A DNA stretch of 37,284 nt, taken from contig JAUVGW010000008.1 of NCBI GenBank assembly GCA_030593565.1, forward strand, positions 1 through 37,284. Reading direction: 5' to 3'. Numbering within the stretch: the stretch's first letter is position 1; every line of letters starts with the position of its first letter. Origin of the DNA: Phycisphaerae bacterium. GTDB taxonomy: Bacteria > Planctomycetota > Phycisphaerae > UBA1845 > UTPLA1. A program made the position numbers and the translations under genes. Below are positions 9,269-19,200 of this stretch, one piece after another. The notes beneath the pieces were generated by a model. The model searched no databases. It was not told where the DNA came from and was given only the letters and a program-made list of their open reading frames with translations.

Positions 9269-11071
9269 GTGAATATCTACTACCAAGATGAGTTGCGATT
9301 CCTCCGAGATGTGGGACCGGAATTCGCCCGCGCGAATCCGGAGATCGCCCGCTATCTGGGAGATCCCGGTTCGGATCCAGATGTGGACCGCTTGCTTGAA
9401 GGTGTGGCTTTCCTCTGCGGGCGGGTCCGTGAGAAGCTCGATGACGAGTTGCCGGAGATCACGGCTAACTTGATGACCCTCCTTTGGCCCCACTACCTCC
9501 GTTCGATTCCATCGATGACGATCCTCGAGCTTCTTCCCGACACGGAGGGTATGCAGAGTCCATTGCGGCTTGACGCGGGCGCGGAGTTTGCCAGCATCCC
9601 CATCGACGGCACGAAGTGTCGTTTCCGTTCGGCCTGGCCCGTGATGCTGCGGCCGTGGTCACTGCACAATGTCCGTCTGGAGACGGCCGCCGCTGCGCCC
9701 GTTCGATTGGTGTTGTCCTTGCGGTCTTCGGCGAAGGCCACATTGGAGGACCTCGAACTCGGCACGGTCCGGTTTCATCTGGCGGGCGACGCGAGGGCCG
9801 CGTTTGTACTGTATCTGCTCCTTGCGGCCCACCTTGACAGCCTGACGGTCAGCGACGGGTCCACCCGGCACGATCGTCCGGAGATGGTGTTGCCGGCGGA
9901 ATGCGTTGGGGCCGCGGGGCTGACTCGAGACGAAGCCGTCCTGCCGTATCCCGCGCATTCATTCCCGGGATACCGGCTCGTTCAGGAGTATTTCTCGCTG
10001 AAAGAGCGTTTTCTGTTCGTTGACGTCAAGGGGCTTGACCGTGTTGTCGAGAAGCTCGAGTTGACTGAGACGATCGAACTGACGTTCACGTTCAATCGGC
10101 GGTTGGAATCGCTCCCGTTGATCTCCCGAGAAAACGTTCGGCTCCATTGCGTTCCAATCATCAACTTGTTTGAGCATCCCGCCGAGCCGATCCGCTTGCA
10201 GCACGACCGTGTGCAGTATCTGGTCCAACCGGCGAAGTCAGGCCTGGCAAACCGGCGTCACGCGGAGATCTATTCCGTAGATGAGGTCCTGGGGCTTGCG
10301 CGAACTGACGAGTTGAGGTCACACGAGTTCAAACCGTTCTACTCGTTCGATCACATGACGAGTTCCGATCCACGTAGTGCGACGTACTACCAGACCCACG
10401 TACGGCCGAACATCGAAGGCGGGGACGCCCGGCTCGGAACGGACACTTACATTTCGTTCGTCGCCGGTGGCGAACCGGGCGAACTGCCGACGGAGGAGAC
10501 GATCTCCACTGAGTTGACGTGTACGAACCGTGATCTTCCCGGCGAACTTCGCGCAGGGGACATCACAGAACCGACCGACAACTCGCCATCCGAGGTGCGT
10601 TTCCGCAACATCATCAAGCCGACGAGCACGGTCAGCCCGCCCCTCGGCAAGGGCCTGCACTGGCGGCTTATCTCGCACATGGCCTTGAATTACGTGTCGC
10701 TGACCGATGCGAACCGTTTCAAGGAGCTTCTGCGCGTCTACGATTTTCAATCGGAGCAGGACGCGCAAAAGGCGCTGGCCTATCAACGGATGTTCGACGG
10801 GATTCTATCGGTGAAATCCACGTTCGGAGAACGCCTGATTCGAGGCGCGCCCCTGCGAGGCACGCAGGTGGACATCGAGTTGGACGAGGACCATTTCGCG
10901 GGCGAAGGCGATGCCTACCTGTTCGCGACGATCCTCGACCGGTTTTTCGGACTTTACATCACGCTGAACTCGTACAGCCAGTTGAACGTGCGGTTCACCA
11001 GATCCGGACAGGCGTATTCGTTCCCGCCGCGTTGGGGAGAGCAGATGACGCCCGCGGAATCGAGGTCTTGA
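9269..11071 (+). CDS. tssF: TssF, T6SS baseplate wedge protein (VasA)
   Basis: The N-terminus NIYYQDELRFLRDVGPEFARANPEIA is the hallmark of TssF, followed by DPDVDRLLEGVAFLCGRVREKLDDELPEITANLMTLLWPHYLRSIPS, where L-W-P-H-Y is highly conserved. At 600 aa it has the expected length. The family N-terminus decides for the GTG start at 9269, although the ribosome site is weak. With TssG and TssE it forms the (TssF)2-TssG wedge around the VgrG hub. It ends three bases before tssG, suggesting coupled translation. Confidence 0.95.
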   Translation: MNIYYQDELRFLRDVGPEFARANPEIARYLGDPGSDPDVDRLLEGVAFLCGRVREKLDDELPEITANLMTLLWPHYLRSIPSMTILELLPDTEGMQSPLRLDAGAEFASIPIDGTKCRFRSAWPVMLRPWSLHNVRLETAAAAPVRLVLSLRSSAKATLEDLELGTVRFHLAGDARAAFVLYLLLAAHLDSLTVSDGSTRHDRPEMVLPAECVGAAGLTRDEAVLPYPAHSFPGYRLVQEYFSLKERFLFVDVKGLDRVVEKLELTETIELTFTFNRRLESLPLISRENVRLHCVPIINLFEHPAEPIRLQHDRVQYLVQPAKSGLANRRHAEIYSVDEVLGLARTDELRSHEFKPFYSFDHMTSSDPRSATYYQTHVRPNIEGGDARLGTDTYISFVAGGEPGELPTEETISTELTCTNRDLPGELRAGDITEPTDNSPSEVRFRNIIKPTSTVSPPLGKGLHWRLISHMALNYVSLTDANRFKELLRVYDFQSEQDAQKALAYQRMFDGILSVKSTFGERLIRGAPLRGTQVDIELDEDHFAGEGDAYLFATILDRFFGLYITLNSYSQLNVRFTRSGQAYSFPPRWGEQMTPAESRS

Positions 11072-11073
11072 CG

Positions 11074-12318
11074 ATGCAGCCGACACGCCGCGACAACACG
11101 GGCGCGTCCGCCGGACACGCCCTCCGGGACCGGCTGTTGCACCGCGGTTGGGAGGTTGATTTCTTCCAGGCGGTCTGGCTCCTCGAGCGCCACTTGGTCA
11201 ACGGCGTGGCTGTTGGAGACCGCGGCCCCGTTGCCGACGAGTCGCTGCGCTTTCGTCCCGATGTGGAACTGGGCTTTCCCCCGACGGATGTTCGGCGGAT
11301 CACGCAGTGTGAACGTTCCGACGGCGGATCGCCGTACTTCCAAATCGACGTTACGTTCATGGGATTGTACGGTGTGGCTACGCCGTTGCCGCTTCACTAT
11401 GCCGTCGACATCCTCCGATCGACGGAGCGGTCAACGTCAGCCGAAGCGGAGACTGACCCGGCGCCCGGCCGGCCGGAACAGCCGGGGACGTCCACACAGC
11501 CGTCCGATACGACACCGGTCCGCAGCTTCCTCGACCTGTTTCACCATCGCCTGATCTCCATGTTCTATCGAAGCTGGACCAAGTACCGTTATGATGTGTC
11601 GTTCGGCATCCCCAACCGAGACGTGATCACGCCCTACCTGCTGTGGTTGATCGGCTGTTCCCCCGGCGACGACGCCGACTTGCTGGGCCTGCCGCCGCTC
11701 AGATTGCTCCGGTATGCGGGGATGTGGACCGCTCACCCGAAATCCGCCGTGAGCCTCGAGGGGCTGCTCTCGGATTACTGGGTCGATATCCCGATCGAGG
11801 TGCGACAATTTTCCGGTCGATGGGTGCCGCTCGCCTCGACCGACATGAATCAAATGGGCGTGGGCAACAGCCGGTTGGGTGTGGACCTCACGGTCGGCGA
11901 GCAAGTCTATGACTTGAGTGGCGCGTTCACGATTGCCGTGGGGCCGGTGGATTGGGAGACCTACCGCACCTTCCTACCGGACGGGGATCGTTTCAACGCT
12001 ACGCGACGCCTGACGCAATACTATGGAGATGACCCCCTGAGTTTCGACATCGACGTCACACTTCGGGGAGGCGAAGCGCCTGAGACGAGCCTGAGTTCCG
12101 ACGATGGGGCGGGGCGACTGGGCTTCACATCTTGGGTGCGGACTGAGGATGTGCCGGAAACCATTGTGACGTTCGATGCCCCTGTGTTGCCCCCAACGCG
12201 GGCGACTGCGGAGGCCCAGACGAACGGTGGTCCGACACAGGGTTCGGGGCTGGGCGGCCTCGGACGAACCGACACGACATCCAACGCAGAACACAACCGA
12301 ACAGAGAGGATGAACTGA
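11074..12318 (+). CDS. tssG: TssG, T6SS baseplate wedge protein (VasB)
   Basis: The 414-aa protein shows the TssG N-terminal motif GWEVDFFQAVWLLERHL, then ESLRFRPDVELGFPPTDV and the segment TFMGLYGVATPLPLHYAVDIL, all typical of the family. A Pro/Glu/Thr-rich loop (about 120-148) separates this from the SFLDLFHHRLISMFYRSWTKYRY block, also conserved. The C-terminus beyond about residue 375 is a low-complexity Thr/Gly/Asn tail. The ATG at 11074 follows GAGG at 11062-11065; an upstream ATG at 11032 in frame would overlap tssF by 40 bases and is less likely. It ends three bases before tssH. Confidence 0.93.
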   Translation: MQPTRRDNTGASAGHALRDRLLHRGWEVDFFQAVWLLERHLVNGVAVGDRGPVADESLRFRPDVELGFPPTDVRRITQCERSDGGSPYFQIDVTFMGLYGVATPLPLHYAVDILRSTERSTSAEAETDPAPGRPEQPGTSTQPSDTTPVRSFLDLFHHRLISMFYRSWTKYRYDVSFGIPNRDVITPYLLWLIGCSPGDDADLLGLPPLRLLRYAGMWTAHPKSAVSLEGLLSDYWVDIPIEVRQFSGRWVPLASTDMNQMGVGNSRLGVDLTVGEQVYDLSGAFTIAVGPVDWETYRTFLPDGDRFNATRRLTQYYGDDPLSFDIDVTLRGGEAPETSLSSDDGAGRLGFTSWVRTEDVPETIVTFDAPVLPPTRATAEAQTNGGPTQGSGLGGLGRTDTTSNAEHNRTERMN

Positions 12319-12321
12319 GCC

Positions 12322-15063
12322 ATGCCAACGACTTCTGAAGACCTCCGCGTGCTGGTCAGGCGATTCGACCCAAACTGTGTTCGCCATTTCCAGGGGGCGA
12401 CGAGCCTCTGCGGGTCCCGCACACACTACGAGATTACGCCGGATCATTTGCTTATGCGATTGATGGACGAGACGACGGGTGAAGTGGCGCGGATATTCTC
12501 GACGTTCAATGTGGAACGAACGGAAATCCGACGCGCGCTCCAGCACATCATGGAGGATTTGCCTTCCGGGCATCGCTCGAAGCCCGCGTTGTCGCCGAAG
12601 CTCGTCGAGTTGTTTCAGTCGGCGGCGATCATGGCGGACGAGTTCGGGTTCCGTCAGATCGGTTCTGGACTGATCATCCTCGCCTTCGCACTCAATCCAA
12701 ACCATACCCGCATCGGTGAGTTTACACCGGAGCTGGATCGCATCGACGTGGATCAACTGCGAGATCATTTTCATGAGATCGTGCTGGGTTCCGCGGCGGC
12801 CGCGGGGCCGGGCGCCGCGCCGGGGATGCCTGAGGGCGGTGCGCCGGTCGGGGCCGGCGCGCTGGAGCAGTTCACCGTCGATCTGACCCAGAAGGCCGAA
12901 CGAGGCGAGATTGATCCCGTCTTCGGCCGCGATCACGAAATCCGCCTGATGATCGACATCTTCTCGCGGCGCCGCAAGAACAACCCAATCCTGGTCGGCG
13001 ATCCCGGCACCGGCAAGACGGCGATTGTGGAAGGCTTCGCGCTGCGTTTGGCCGAAGGTGACGTACCGCCGTCGCTTCAAGGTATCAAGCTGCTCCTGTT
13101 GGACCTCGGGCTGCTTCAGGCCGGAGCGGGAGTCAAGGGTGAGTTCGAGAATCGACTCAAGAACGTGATCAAGGAAATCAAGGCGAGCGAACAACCGATC
13201 ATCACGTTCATCGACGAGGCACACCAGCTCATCGGCGCCGGCGGCGCTGCCGGGGCGGGCGACGCCTCGAACCTGATCAAGCCGGCGCTGGCCAGGGGCG
13301 AGCTTCGGACCGTCGCGGCGACCACCTGGGCGGAATACAAGAAGTACTTCGAGAAGGACGCCGCGCTCGAACGCCGATTCCAGCTTGTCAAGTGCGACGA
13401 GCCGACCGTCGAAAACGCGATCGTGATGCTTCGCGGGCTCAAGGACAAATACGAGGAGCACCACAAGACCATCATCCTGGACGAGGCGGTCATCGCGTCC
13501 GTGCAGTTGTCCAATCGATATATCAGCGGTCGGTTCCTACCTGACAAGGCGGTGGACCTGTTGGATACCGCTGCCGCGCGTGTGAGGATCGGTTTGAACA
13601 GCCGGCCCGGCGCGATGGAAGACATGGATCGGGAACTCGGGCATTTGGAGACGGCCATTGCCGCGATTCAGCGTGACGCGGCCGGTGGCATGAAGCCGGA
13701 TGAGGACATGCTGGAAGAATTGAAGGCGTCTCGCGAGAAAATCATCGTGGACCGCGCGGAGTTGGAGAAGAAGTGGCAGGCGGAACTCGAAGCGGTGAAC
13801 CGGGTGCGGGACTTGCGCTCGCAGCTTCGGGCCTACGCCACGTTGCCGAAAGGCGAGGACCGCGAGGAGGCGCCGGGCGCCGACAAGCCTGCGGAGGATG
13901 CGGCGACCGACAAGGGTGAGGCGGCGGCGGCCACGGTGGCGAAGGCCGATGAGCCCGAGGCGGTCGTGGACGAAACCGAACTGCGAAACCAGATCGATGA
14001 AGCGTTCAAGGCGCTCAAGGAACTTCAAGGTGAGGACCCGCTGGTGCATCCGCACATTGACGGGGATGCCGTGTCAACCGTGGTTGCGGATTGGACCGGG
14101 GTTCCCGTCGGGAAGATGGTTCGCGACGAGGCGACCGCGACGCTGCACATGGAAGACCGCCTCCGCGAGCGCGTCGTCGGGCAAGATCACGCCTTGTCCA
14201 TCATCTCGGAGAAACTCCGCACGGCGAAGGCGGGTCTCGGCAACCCGGCCCAGCCGATGGGTGTTTTTCTCTGTGTCGGGCCCAGCGGCGTCGGGAAGAC
14301 GGAGTTGGCGTTGGCTGTGTCCGACCTGCTGTTCGGCGGCGATCGTTTCCTAACGTCGATCAACATGTCGGAGTTCATGGAGTCGCACACCGTATCGCAA
14401 CTCAAGGGCTCGCCTCCCGGGTACGTGGGCTACGGCGAGGGCGGCGTGCTTACCGAGGCCGTCCGGCAGCATCCATATTCGGTCGTGCTGCTGGACGAGG
14501 TCGAGAAGGCCCACCCCGATGTGATGAACCTGTTCTACCAGGTGTTTGACAAGGGAATGCTGGCGGACGGTGAAGGGCGCGTGGTCAACTTCAAGAATAC
14601 CGTGATCATCCTGACGAGCAACCTGGGGACCGACGTCATCCAGACTATGTGCGAATCGGGTGAAGATATCTCGCCCGACGACGTCAAGGAAGCCGTCTAC
14701 CCGCACCTGCGGGATCACTTCAAGCCGGCCCTGGTGGCGAGAATGACGGTGATTCCGTTCATGACGCTGGGTCACGACATCTTGGTATCGATCGCAAAGA
14801 TGAAGCTCAAGAAGGTTGCCAAGCGGCTGGCCGACGGGCACAAGATGGCGTTCAACGCGGACGAATCGGTCTACGAGGCCATCGCAAAGCGCTGCACGCA
14901 GGTGGATATCGGCGCTCGACAGGTGGATCACTTGTTGGATCGCGTGGTCTTGCCGGAGATGTCGCGCTGCCTGTTGGAGAGGATGGGCGACGAGACCATG
15001 CCGAAGTCGGTGACGATGAGCGCGAACGAGGAGGGGGAGTTCACATACGCCTTCTCGGAGTAG
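12322..15063 (+). CDS. tssH: TssH (ClpV), AAA+ sheath-disassembly ATPase
   Basis: This 913-aa ClpB/ClpV-type ATPase has an N-domain (residues 1-150) followed by a Gly/Pro/Ala linker. The first AAA+ module has Walker [10 protein letters not shown] (about 227) and Walker [11 protein letters not shown]. The second has Walker [10 protein letters not shown] (about 653), SEFMESHTV and Walker [15 protein letters not shown]. ClpV unfolds contracted TssB/TssC sheath so that the subunits can be reused. Placement right after tssG and before vgrG, with the sheath genes nearby, supports ClpV rather than the heat-shock ClpB. An acidic Ala/Glu/Asp-rich insertion (about residues 512-553) lies between the middle domain and the second module. 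The start has GAGAGGATGA just upstream. Confidence 0.95.
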   Translation: MPTTSEDLRVLVRRFDPNCVRHFQGATSLCGSRTHYEITPDHLLMRLMDETTGEVARIFSTFNVERTEIRRALQHIMEDLPSGHRSKPALSPKLVELFQSAAIMADEFGFRQIGSGLIILAFALNPNHTRIGEFTPELDRIDVDQLRDHFHEIVLGSAAAAGPGAAPGMPEGGAPVGAGALEQFTVDLTQKAERGEIDPVFGRDHEIRLMIDIFSRRRKNNPILVGDPGTGKTAIVEGFALRLAEGDVPPSLQGIKLLLLDLGLLQAGAGVKGEFENRLKNVIKEIKASEQPIITFIDEAHQLIGAGGAAGAGDASNLIKPALARGELRTVAATTWAEYKKYFEKDAALERRFQLVKCDEPTVENAIVMLRGLKDKYEEHHKTIILDEAVIASVQLSNRYISGRFLPDKAVDLLDTAAARVRIGLNSRPGAMEDMDRELGHLETAIAAIQRDAAGGMKPDEDMLEELKASREKIIVDRAELEKKWQAELEAVNRVRDLRSQLRAYATLPKGEDREEAPGADKPAEDAATDKGEAAAATVAKADEPEAVVDETELRNQIDEAFKALKELQGEDPLVHPHIDGDAVSTVVADWTGVPVGKMVRDEATATLHMEDRLRERVVGQDHALSIISEKLRTAKAGLGNPAQPMGVFLCVGPSGVGKTELALAVSDLLFGGDRFLTSINMSEFMESHTVSQLKGSPPGYVGYGEGGVLTEAVRQHPYSVVLLDEVEKAHPDVMNLFYQVFDKGMLADGEGRVVNFKNTVIILTSNLGTDVIQTMCESGEDISPDDVKEAVYPHLRDHFKPALVARMTVIPFMTLGHDILVSIAKMKLKKVAKRLADGHKMAFNADESVYEAIAKRCTQVDIGARQVDHLLDRVVLPEMSRCLLERMGDETMPKSVTMSANEEGEFTYAFSE

Positions 15064-15156
15064 GCGTGGTTCGCCAGCCTCCGCGACGGCGTGGCCATGA
15101 TGGAAGCGAGCCGGTCGGTGTTGTTCGGCCGGCGCATAGAGGGCAGGTCACGAGAC

Positions 15157-18141
15157 ATGGCTATCATACGAGATCTCAGCAGGTCGCAACTGGCGTTTCA
15201 AATAGCTGACGGCGAAGTCGACGACTTCCTCGTCACGCGCTACCGCGGTACGGAGGGTCTGTGCCAGCTCTACCGCTTCGAGATCGAGCTATCCACGACG
15301 CTCGACGACGTGGTCTTCGATGATATCGTCGGCAACTCGGCTGTGTTGAGCATCAACGCCGCCGGTGGAGAGCGATGGTTTCACGGGATCGTCAGTCGTT
15401 TCGAGGCGATCGGCGAGACGCCGGACCGGACGTTCTACCGGGCGGAGCTGGTGCCGAGTGTGTGGCTTCTGACACACCGGTATCGTTCGAGGATTTTCCA
15501 GGACAAGACAATCACCGACATCATCACCACGGTGCTCACGGACGGCGGCATCCCGACGGATCGCTTCGCGATAACCGTCGAGGCGGGCGAGCCGCGTGAA
15601 TACTGCGTGCAATATCGCGAGACGGACTACAACTTCATCTGCCGGCTGATGGAAGAAGAAGGATACCGCTGGTATTTCGAGCAGACGGAGGAGGGGCACA
15701 TCCTGCATATCGAGGACGCGTCGGTGGACTATGCTCCGATCGCGGGTGAGCCGAAATTGGTCTATCGCCCGCCGACCGCCATGAATGTGCATGTGGACCA
15801 CATCCATCGGTTCCGCCTTGGGCAGTCGGTGCGGCCGGGCGCTGTCGTCCTCCATGATTTTCACTTCAAGAACCCGAAACTCTCGTTGGAGGCCAAAAGC
15901 GACTGTGGGCGGGATACCGCACTTGAATTCAGCGATTACCCGGGGGAATACACGACACAAGGCGAAGGAACACGCTACGCGCAAGTGCGGACTCAGGAAT
16001 TCGAATCCGGCAGAACGGTGGGCGTCGGGCTGAGCAACTGTCCGCGGCTGTCCCCGGGGCTGAAATTCGAGTTGGCCGAGCATCCATCCGAGCCGACGAA
16101 CATGGAGTATTTGGTCTCGTCGGTCACGCATCAGGGTCGCCAGGCCACGACGGAGACGACCGGCGGTTCAAACGGCAGCGGTGGACCGCTGTCGCCCAAG
16201 ATCCAGGCGGCGCTCATCGCCGCGCGGCGTCACGACGATGCCACCATCCGAGACATGGCGGAAGGTTTGCTTCGAATTACCGGTCGACTGAAGGCGGGCG
16301 ACAAGACGGCGCATCGGGAGTTGACGTCGTGGCTGTATCATGCCGGCCAAGTCGCGAGCGACCTGCCCAGCATCACGGGCGCGGCGGGCGGAAGCCCGGT
16401 CGGCGCGCTGTCGATTCCGAACCTGATCGCGGACGTGGCTGCATCGAGCCTGATGGATGCGGAACTGCCGATTTACGAGTGCCGTTTCGAGTGTATGCCG
16501 GCGGAGTTGACCTTCCGGCCCCCGCGCGTCACGCCTTGGCCGGTGATGCGTGGGGCGCAGACGGCCCGCGTCGTCGGTCCCAGCGGCGAGGAGATCTACA
16601 CGGACGAGTACGGCCGAGTGAAAGTGCATTTCAACTGGGACCGAGAGGGCGAATTCAAGGAGACCGACTCCTGTTGGATTCGCGTGAGCCAGGGGTCGGC
16701 CGGGGGCCAATACGGGATGATGTTCCTGCCGCGTGTCGGTCAGGAGGTGATCGTTGACTACCTCGAGGGCAATCCCGATCAACCGATCATCACAGGGCGC
16801 GTGTACAACGCCGACCAGATGCCTCCGTACAAGCTACCGGATGAGAAGACAAAGAGCGTCATCAAGACGAACACCAGCCAGGGCGGCGGAGGCACGAACG
16901 AGATCCGCTTCGAGGATTTGAAGGACAAGGAGCAGATTCTCGTCTATGCCCAGAAGAACCTTCACATTCGCGCCAACAGCGACCGTGTGGAGAACATCGA
17001 CAAGGACCGCCACCTCACGGTCAAGGAGAACAAGTTCGAGCTGATCAAGAAGGCCAAGAACATCGAGGTCAAGCTCGATTTCAACGAGAAGATCGGCGGC
17101 AACAAGTCGCTTGGAGTCGCAGGCAGCGTTTCGGAGAAGTTCGGCGGTGCGCATTCGGTCGACGTCGGCGGCGACGTGATCGAGAAGTACGGCAAGAACC
17201 ACAAGAACGAAACGACGATGACCTCGTCCACCAAGGCCTTGTCCATCAAGCTGGAGGCCTCGGTGGGAATCGAACTGAAGTGCGGCGGCAGCAGCATCGT
17301 GCTGACCCCGGCGGCGATCTTCATCATGGGCGGCCCGCTGGTCAACATCAACAGCGGGGCCGGGCCGCCAGTGGCGCCGGTCACCGCGATGGCCTCCGGA
17401 CCCACCGCTCCGAAGCCCCCCGTTGACGCCGATAGCGCCGAGCCTGGGAAGGATGTCGTTTACTCAGGCGGTGGTGAATTGATCGTTGCGGAAGCCCCGC
17501 CGGATGTCGCCGGCCACAAAGTCATCCAGTCGTGGATCGAGGTTGAGTTGCTGGATGAAGCCGGCGAGGCCGTGGTTGGAGAGACGGTGGAGATCATCGG
17601 CCCTGACGGCGAACTGGTTTGCAAGGGCATCACCGGGCATGATGGTGTGGCACACGTTCTGATCGACGAGCCCGGCACATGCCAGATTTCTTTCCCGAAT
17701 CTTGACGCAGACGCGTGGGAACGCGGTAGCGGCGGTGGTGGCGGTAGCGGCGGCGGTGGCGGCGGTCAGGCGGGCGGCTCACAGGCGCCCGGCGGCAGTA
17801 CGCCGCCCCCACCGAAACCGACACCGCCGCCGCGGCCGCAGACACCGCACCCGCCGCGGTCGCAGAAACAGCCCCCGCCCCCGCCGCGGCCGCAGACCCC
17901 GCCCCCGCCCCCGCCGCAATCAAGCGGTGGCAGTGGGACGCAGGAGGCTTCCACCGGTGATGATCCCGGTGGCTCGACGGTGGACGGAGGCGGCTCGGGC
18001 GGCGGCAGCGGTGGTTCCGGCGGCGAGCAGACGCCGGGTGGTGGGGGTTCGGGAGGCACTTCCGGCGGGACGCAGGAGGCTTCCACCGGTGATGATACCG
18101 GTGGCTCGACCGTGGACGGAGGCGGCGCGGGCGGCGATTGA
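15157..18141 (+). CDS. vgrG: TssI (VgrG) spike protein with long C-terminal extension
   Basis: Counting from ATG 15157 the protein has 994 aa. Residues 1-328 are the gp27-like hub (phage late-control D type: FIADGEVDD-like start, YRGTEGLCQLYRFEIEL, VQYRETDYNFICRLMEEEGY). An extra segment of about 110 residues (329-438) interrupts the usual link to the gp5 OB-fold (TDEYGRVKVHFNWDREG, about 480-497; GMMFLPRVGQEVIVDYLEGNP). A repeat-rich needle follows (about 560-735). Residues 789-850 resemble a transthyretin/carboxypeptidase-regulatory fold (VELLDEAGEAVVGETVEIIG). The last 140 residues are Gly- and Pro-rich with an internal duplication. VgrG tips the Hcp tube, and C-terminal extensions often dock cargo. 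ATG 15157 is chosen over GTG 15091 because it has GGCAGG upstream and gives the family N-terminus. Confidence 0.95.
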   Translation: MAIIRDLSRSQLAFQIADGEVDDFLVTRYRGTEGLCQLYRFEIELSTTLDDVVFDDIVGNSAVLSINAAGGERWFHGIVSRFEAIGETPDRTFYRAELVPSVWLLTHRYRSRIFQDKTITDIITTVLTDGGIPTDRFAITVEAGEPREYCVQYRETDYNFICRLMEEEGYRWYFEQTEEGHILHIEDASVDYAPIAGEPKLVYRPPTAMNVHVDHIHRFRLGQSVRPGAVVLHDFHFKNPKLSLEAKSDCGRDTALEFSDYPGEYTTQGEGTRYAQVRTQEFESGRTVGVGLSNCPRLSPGLKFELAEHPSEPTNMEYLVSSVTHQGRQATTETTGGSNGSGGPLSPKIQAALIAARRHDDATIRDMAEGLLRITGRLKAGDKTAHRELTSWLYHAGQVASDLPSITGAAGGSPVGALSIPNLIADVAASSLMDAELPIYECRFECMPAELTFRPPRVTPWPVMRGAQTARVVGPSGEEIYTDEYGRVKVHFNWDREGEFKETDSCWIRVSQGSAGGQYGMMFLPRVGQEVIVDYLEGNPDQPIITGRVYNADQMPPYKLPDEKTKSVIKTNTSQGGGGTNEIRFEDLKDKEQILVYAQKNLHIRANSDRVENIDKDRHLTVKENKFELIKKAKNIEVKLDFNEKIGGNKSLGVAGSVSEKFGGAHSVDVGGDVIEKYGKNHKNETTMTSSTKALSIKLEASVGIELKCGGSSIVLTPAAIFIMGGPLVNINSGAGPPVAPVTAMASGPTAPKPPVDADSAEPGKDVVYSGGGELIVAEAPPDVAGHKVIQSWIEVELLDEAGEAVVGETVEIIGPDGELVCKGITGHDGVAHVLIDEPGTCQISFPNLDADAWERGSGGGGGSGGGGGGQAGGSQAPGGSTPPPPKPTPPPRPQTPHPPRSQKQPPPPPRPQTPPPPPPQSSGGSGTQEASTGDDPGGSTVDGGGSGGGSGGSGGEQTPGGGGSGGTSGGTQEASTGDDTGGSTVDGGGAGGD
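17935..18125 (+). repeat. 59-bp direct duplication in the vgrG 3' end
   Basis: Positions 17935-17993 and 18067-18125 are two copies of a 59-base unit that differ at only two bases. The offset is 132 bases (44 codons), so both copies are read in the same frame and encode GTQEASTGDD(P/T)GGSTVDG. Between them lies a Gly/Ser-rich spacer. This points to a recent in-frame duplication within the VgrG tail. Confidence 0.9.
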
Positions 18142-18163
18142 GCGAATGGCCAGGTGAAAAAAG

Positions 18164-18379
18164 ATGAGGGTACTAGCCCCGATGCAGGATCTCTCGCTTT
18201 GGGTGATGCTTAACTTGGCGATGAACCGGCCGGGGAGCCCTGCCGTTGCTGTGCAGGGGGACGATGGTGTGTCGGGCCGGGTCGCGAGATTCGTCGGCGG
18301 TTCGTTTTCGGTGCGAAGCGCTTCGATCGGCCCGCCGAAGACGATTCGAGGGCGTGGGAATAGAGTGAGGAGGCTGTGA
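18164..18379 (+). CDS. Possible small protein between vgrG and the LysM gene
   Basis: A 71-codon frame starts at ATG 18164, with AGGTGAAAAAAG just ahead. It ends at 18379, its stop sharing one base with the ATG of the next gene (TGATG), an arrangement typical of coupled genes. Third codon positions are fairly GC-rich, as in neighbouring genes. The product (MQDLSLWVMLNLAMNRPG near the start, basic at the end) resembles nothing I know, and the frame may be chance in a GC-rich gap of 237 bases. Confidence 0.25.
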   Translation: MRVLAPMQDLSLWVMLNLAMNRPGSPAVAVQGDDGVSGRVARFVGGSFSVRSASIGPPKTIRGRGNRVRRL

Positions 18380-19188
18380 TGGCAGGATTGCCCAGCATTC
18401 CGAACATCCCAGGCGCCGGCCGGCTGCAGCGCCGAGCGGCCGAACTCAAGGCCCGGATGGAGGCCAAGGCGAAGCAGAAGGCCGAGGAGGATAAGGATAA
18501 GGAGGCTGCCAAGAAGCGTAAGAAAGAAGATGAGGGCGTGGGTCCTGTTGGCGAGGGTGAGTACGAGGTCGGCCAGGGGGAGTGTATCTCCTCGATTGCC
18601 AAGAAAGCGGGCCACTTCTGGGAGAAGATCTGGAACGATCCGGCCAACGCGGAACTCAAAGACGCTCGCAAAGACCCGAATGTGCTGTTGCCGAAGGATC
18701 GCGTGACGATTCCGGAGAAGGAGAAGAAATACGAGTCGGGCGAGACGGAGATGCGGCACCGGTTCGTGCGCAGGGGTGAGCCCGCCTTCCTACGGATGCA
18801 GATCCTCATCGAACATGAACCCGTCGGCGATGCACCTTATACACTTGAAATCGATGGGAAAACCAGTGAAGGGAGCACCGATTCTGACGGCTGGGTTGAC
18901 AGGGCGATTCCCGGGGACGCGAAGCGTGGGAAGCTGATGGTCGACTGGGAAGGGACGTGGTTGGTCTATGCCCTGAATCTGGGGGGGATCAACCCGATCG
19001 AGGACATCGGAGGCGTTCAACAGCGACTCAAGAATCTTGGCTTCAAGATCGGCGGGGCTGACGGCAAGCTAGGGCCTCGCACGAAGGCTGCGCTGATGCA
19101 ATTCCAGCATGATCATACGCTACCCAGCCGGACGGGCGAAATCGACGAGGCCACGCGAACGAAATTGAAAGAGATACACGGCTCTTAA
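18379..19188 (+). CDS. LysM-like and peptidoglycan-binding-domain protein, T6SS accessory
   Basis: This 269-aa protein begins with a Lys/Glu-rich helix (about residues 15-50, AELKARMEAKAKQKAEED), followed by a LysM-like segment (YEVGQGECISSIAKKAGHFWEKIWNDP... NVLLPKDRVTIPEKE, about 60-115). A middle beta-rich region (RRGEPAFLRMQILIEHEP... LEIDGKTSEGSTDSDGWVD) comes next. The C-terminal peptidoglycan-binding-1 type domain (GGVQQRLKNLGFKIGGADGKLGPRTKAALMQFQ, about 210-265) has the usual G-x-L-G-P-x-T and FQ motifs. No signal peptide is present, which fits delivery by the spike rather than Sec export. GAGGAGG at 18367-18373 sets ATG 18379. Its place after vgrG suggests a spike accessory or cargo carrier that can engage cell wall; no catalytic residues are visible. 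Confidence 0.75.
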   Translation: MAGLPSIPNIPGAGRLQRRAAELKARMEAKAKQKAEEDKDKEAAKKRKKEDEGVGPVGEGEYEVGQGECISSIAKKAGHFWEKIWNDPANAELKDARKDPNVLLPKDRVTIPEKEKKYESGETEMRHRFVRRGEPAFLRMQILIEHEPVGDAPYTLEIDGKTSEGSTDSDGWVDRAIPGDAKRGKLMVDWEGTWLVYALNLGGINPIEDIGGVQQRLKNLGFKIGGADGKLGPRTKAALMQFQHDHTLPSRTGEIDEATRTKLKEIHGS

Positions 19189-19200
19189 AGAAGGTGTGCC

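Noticed and set aside
11974-13464. Antisense frame of 496 codons opposite tssG and tssH
   Set aside because: It crosses two strongly supported genes, has no recognisable domain and no ribosome site.
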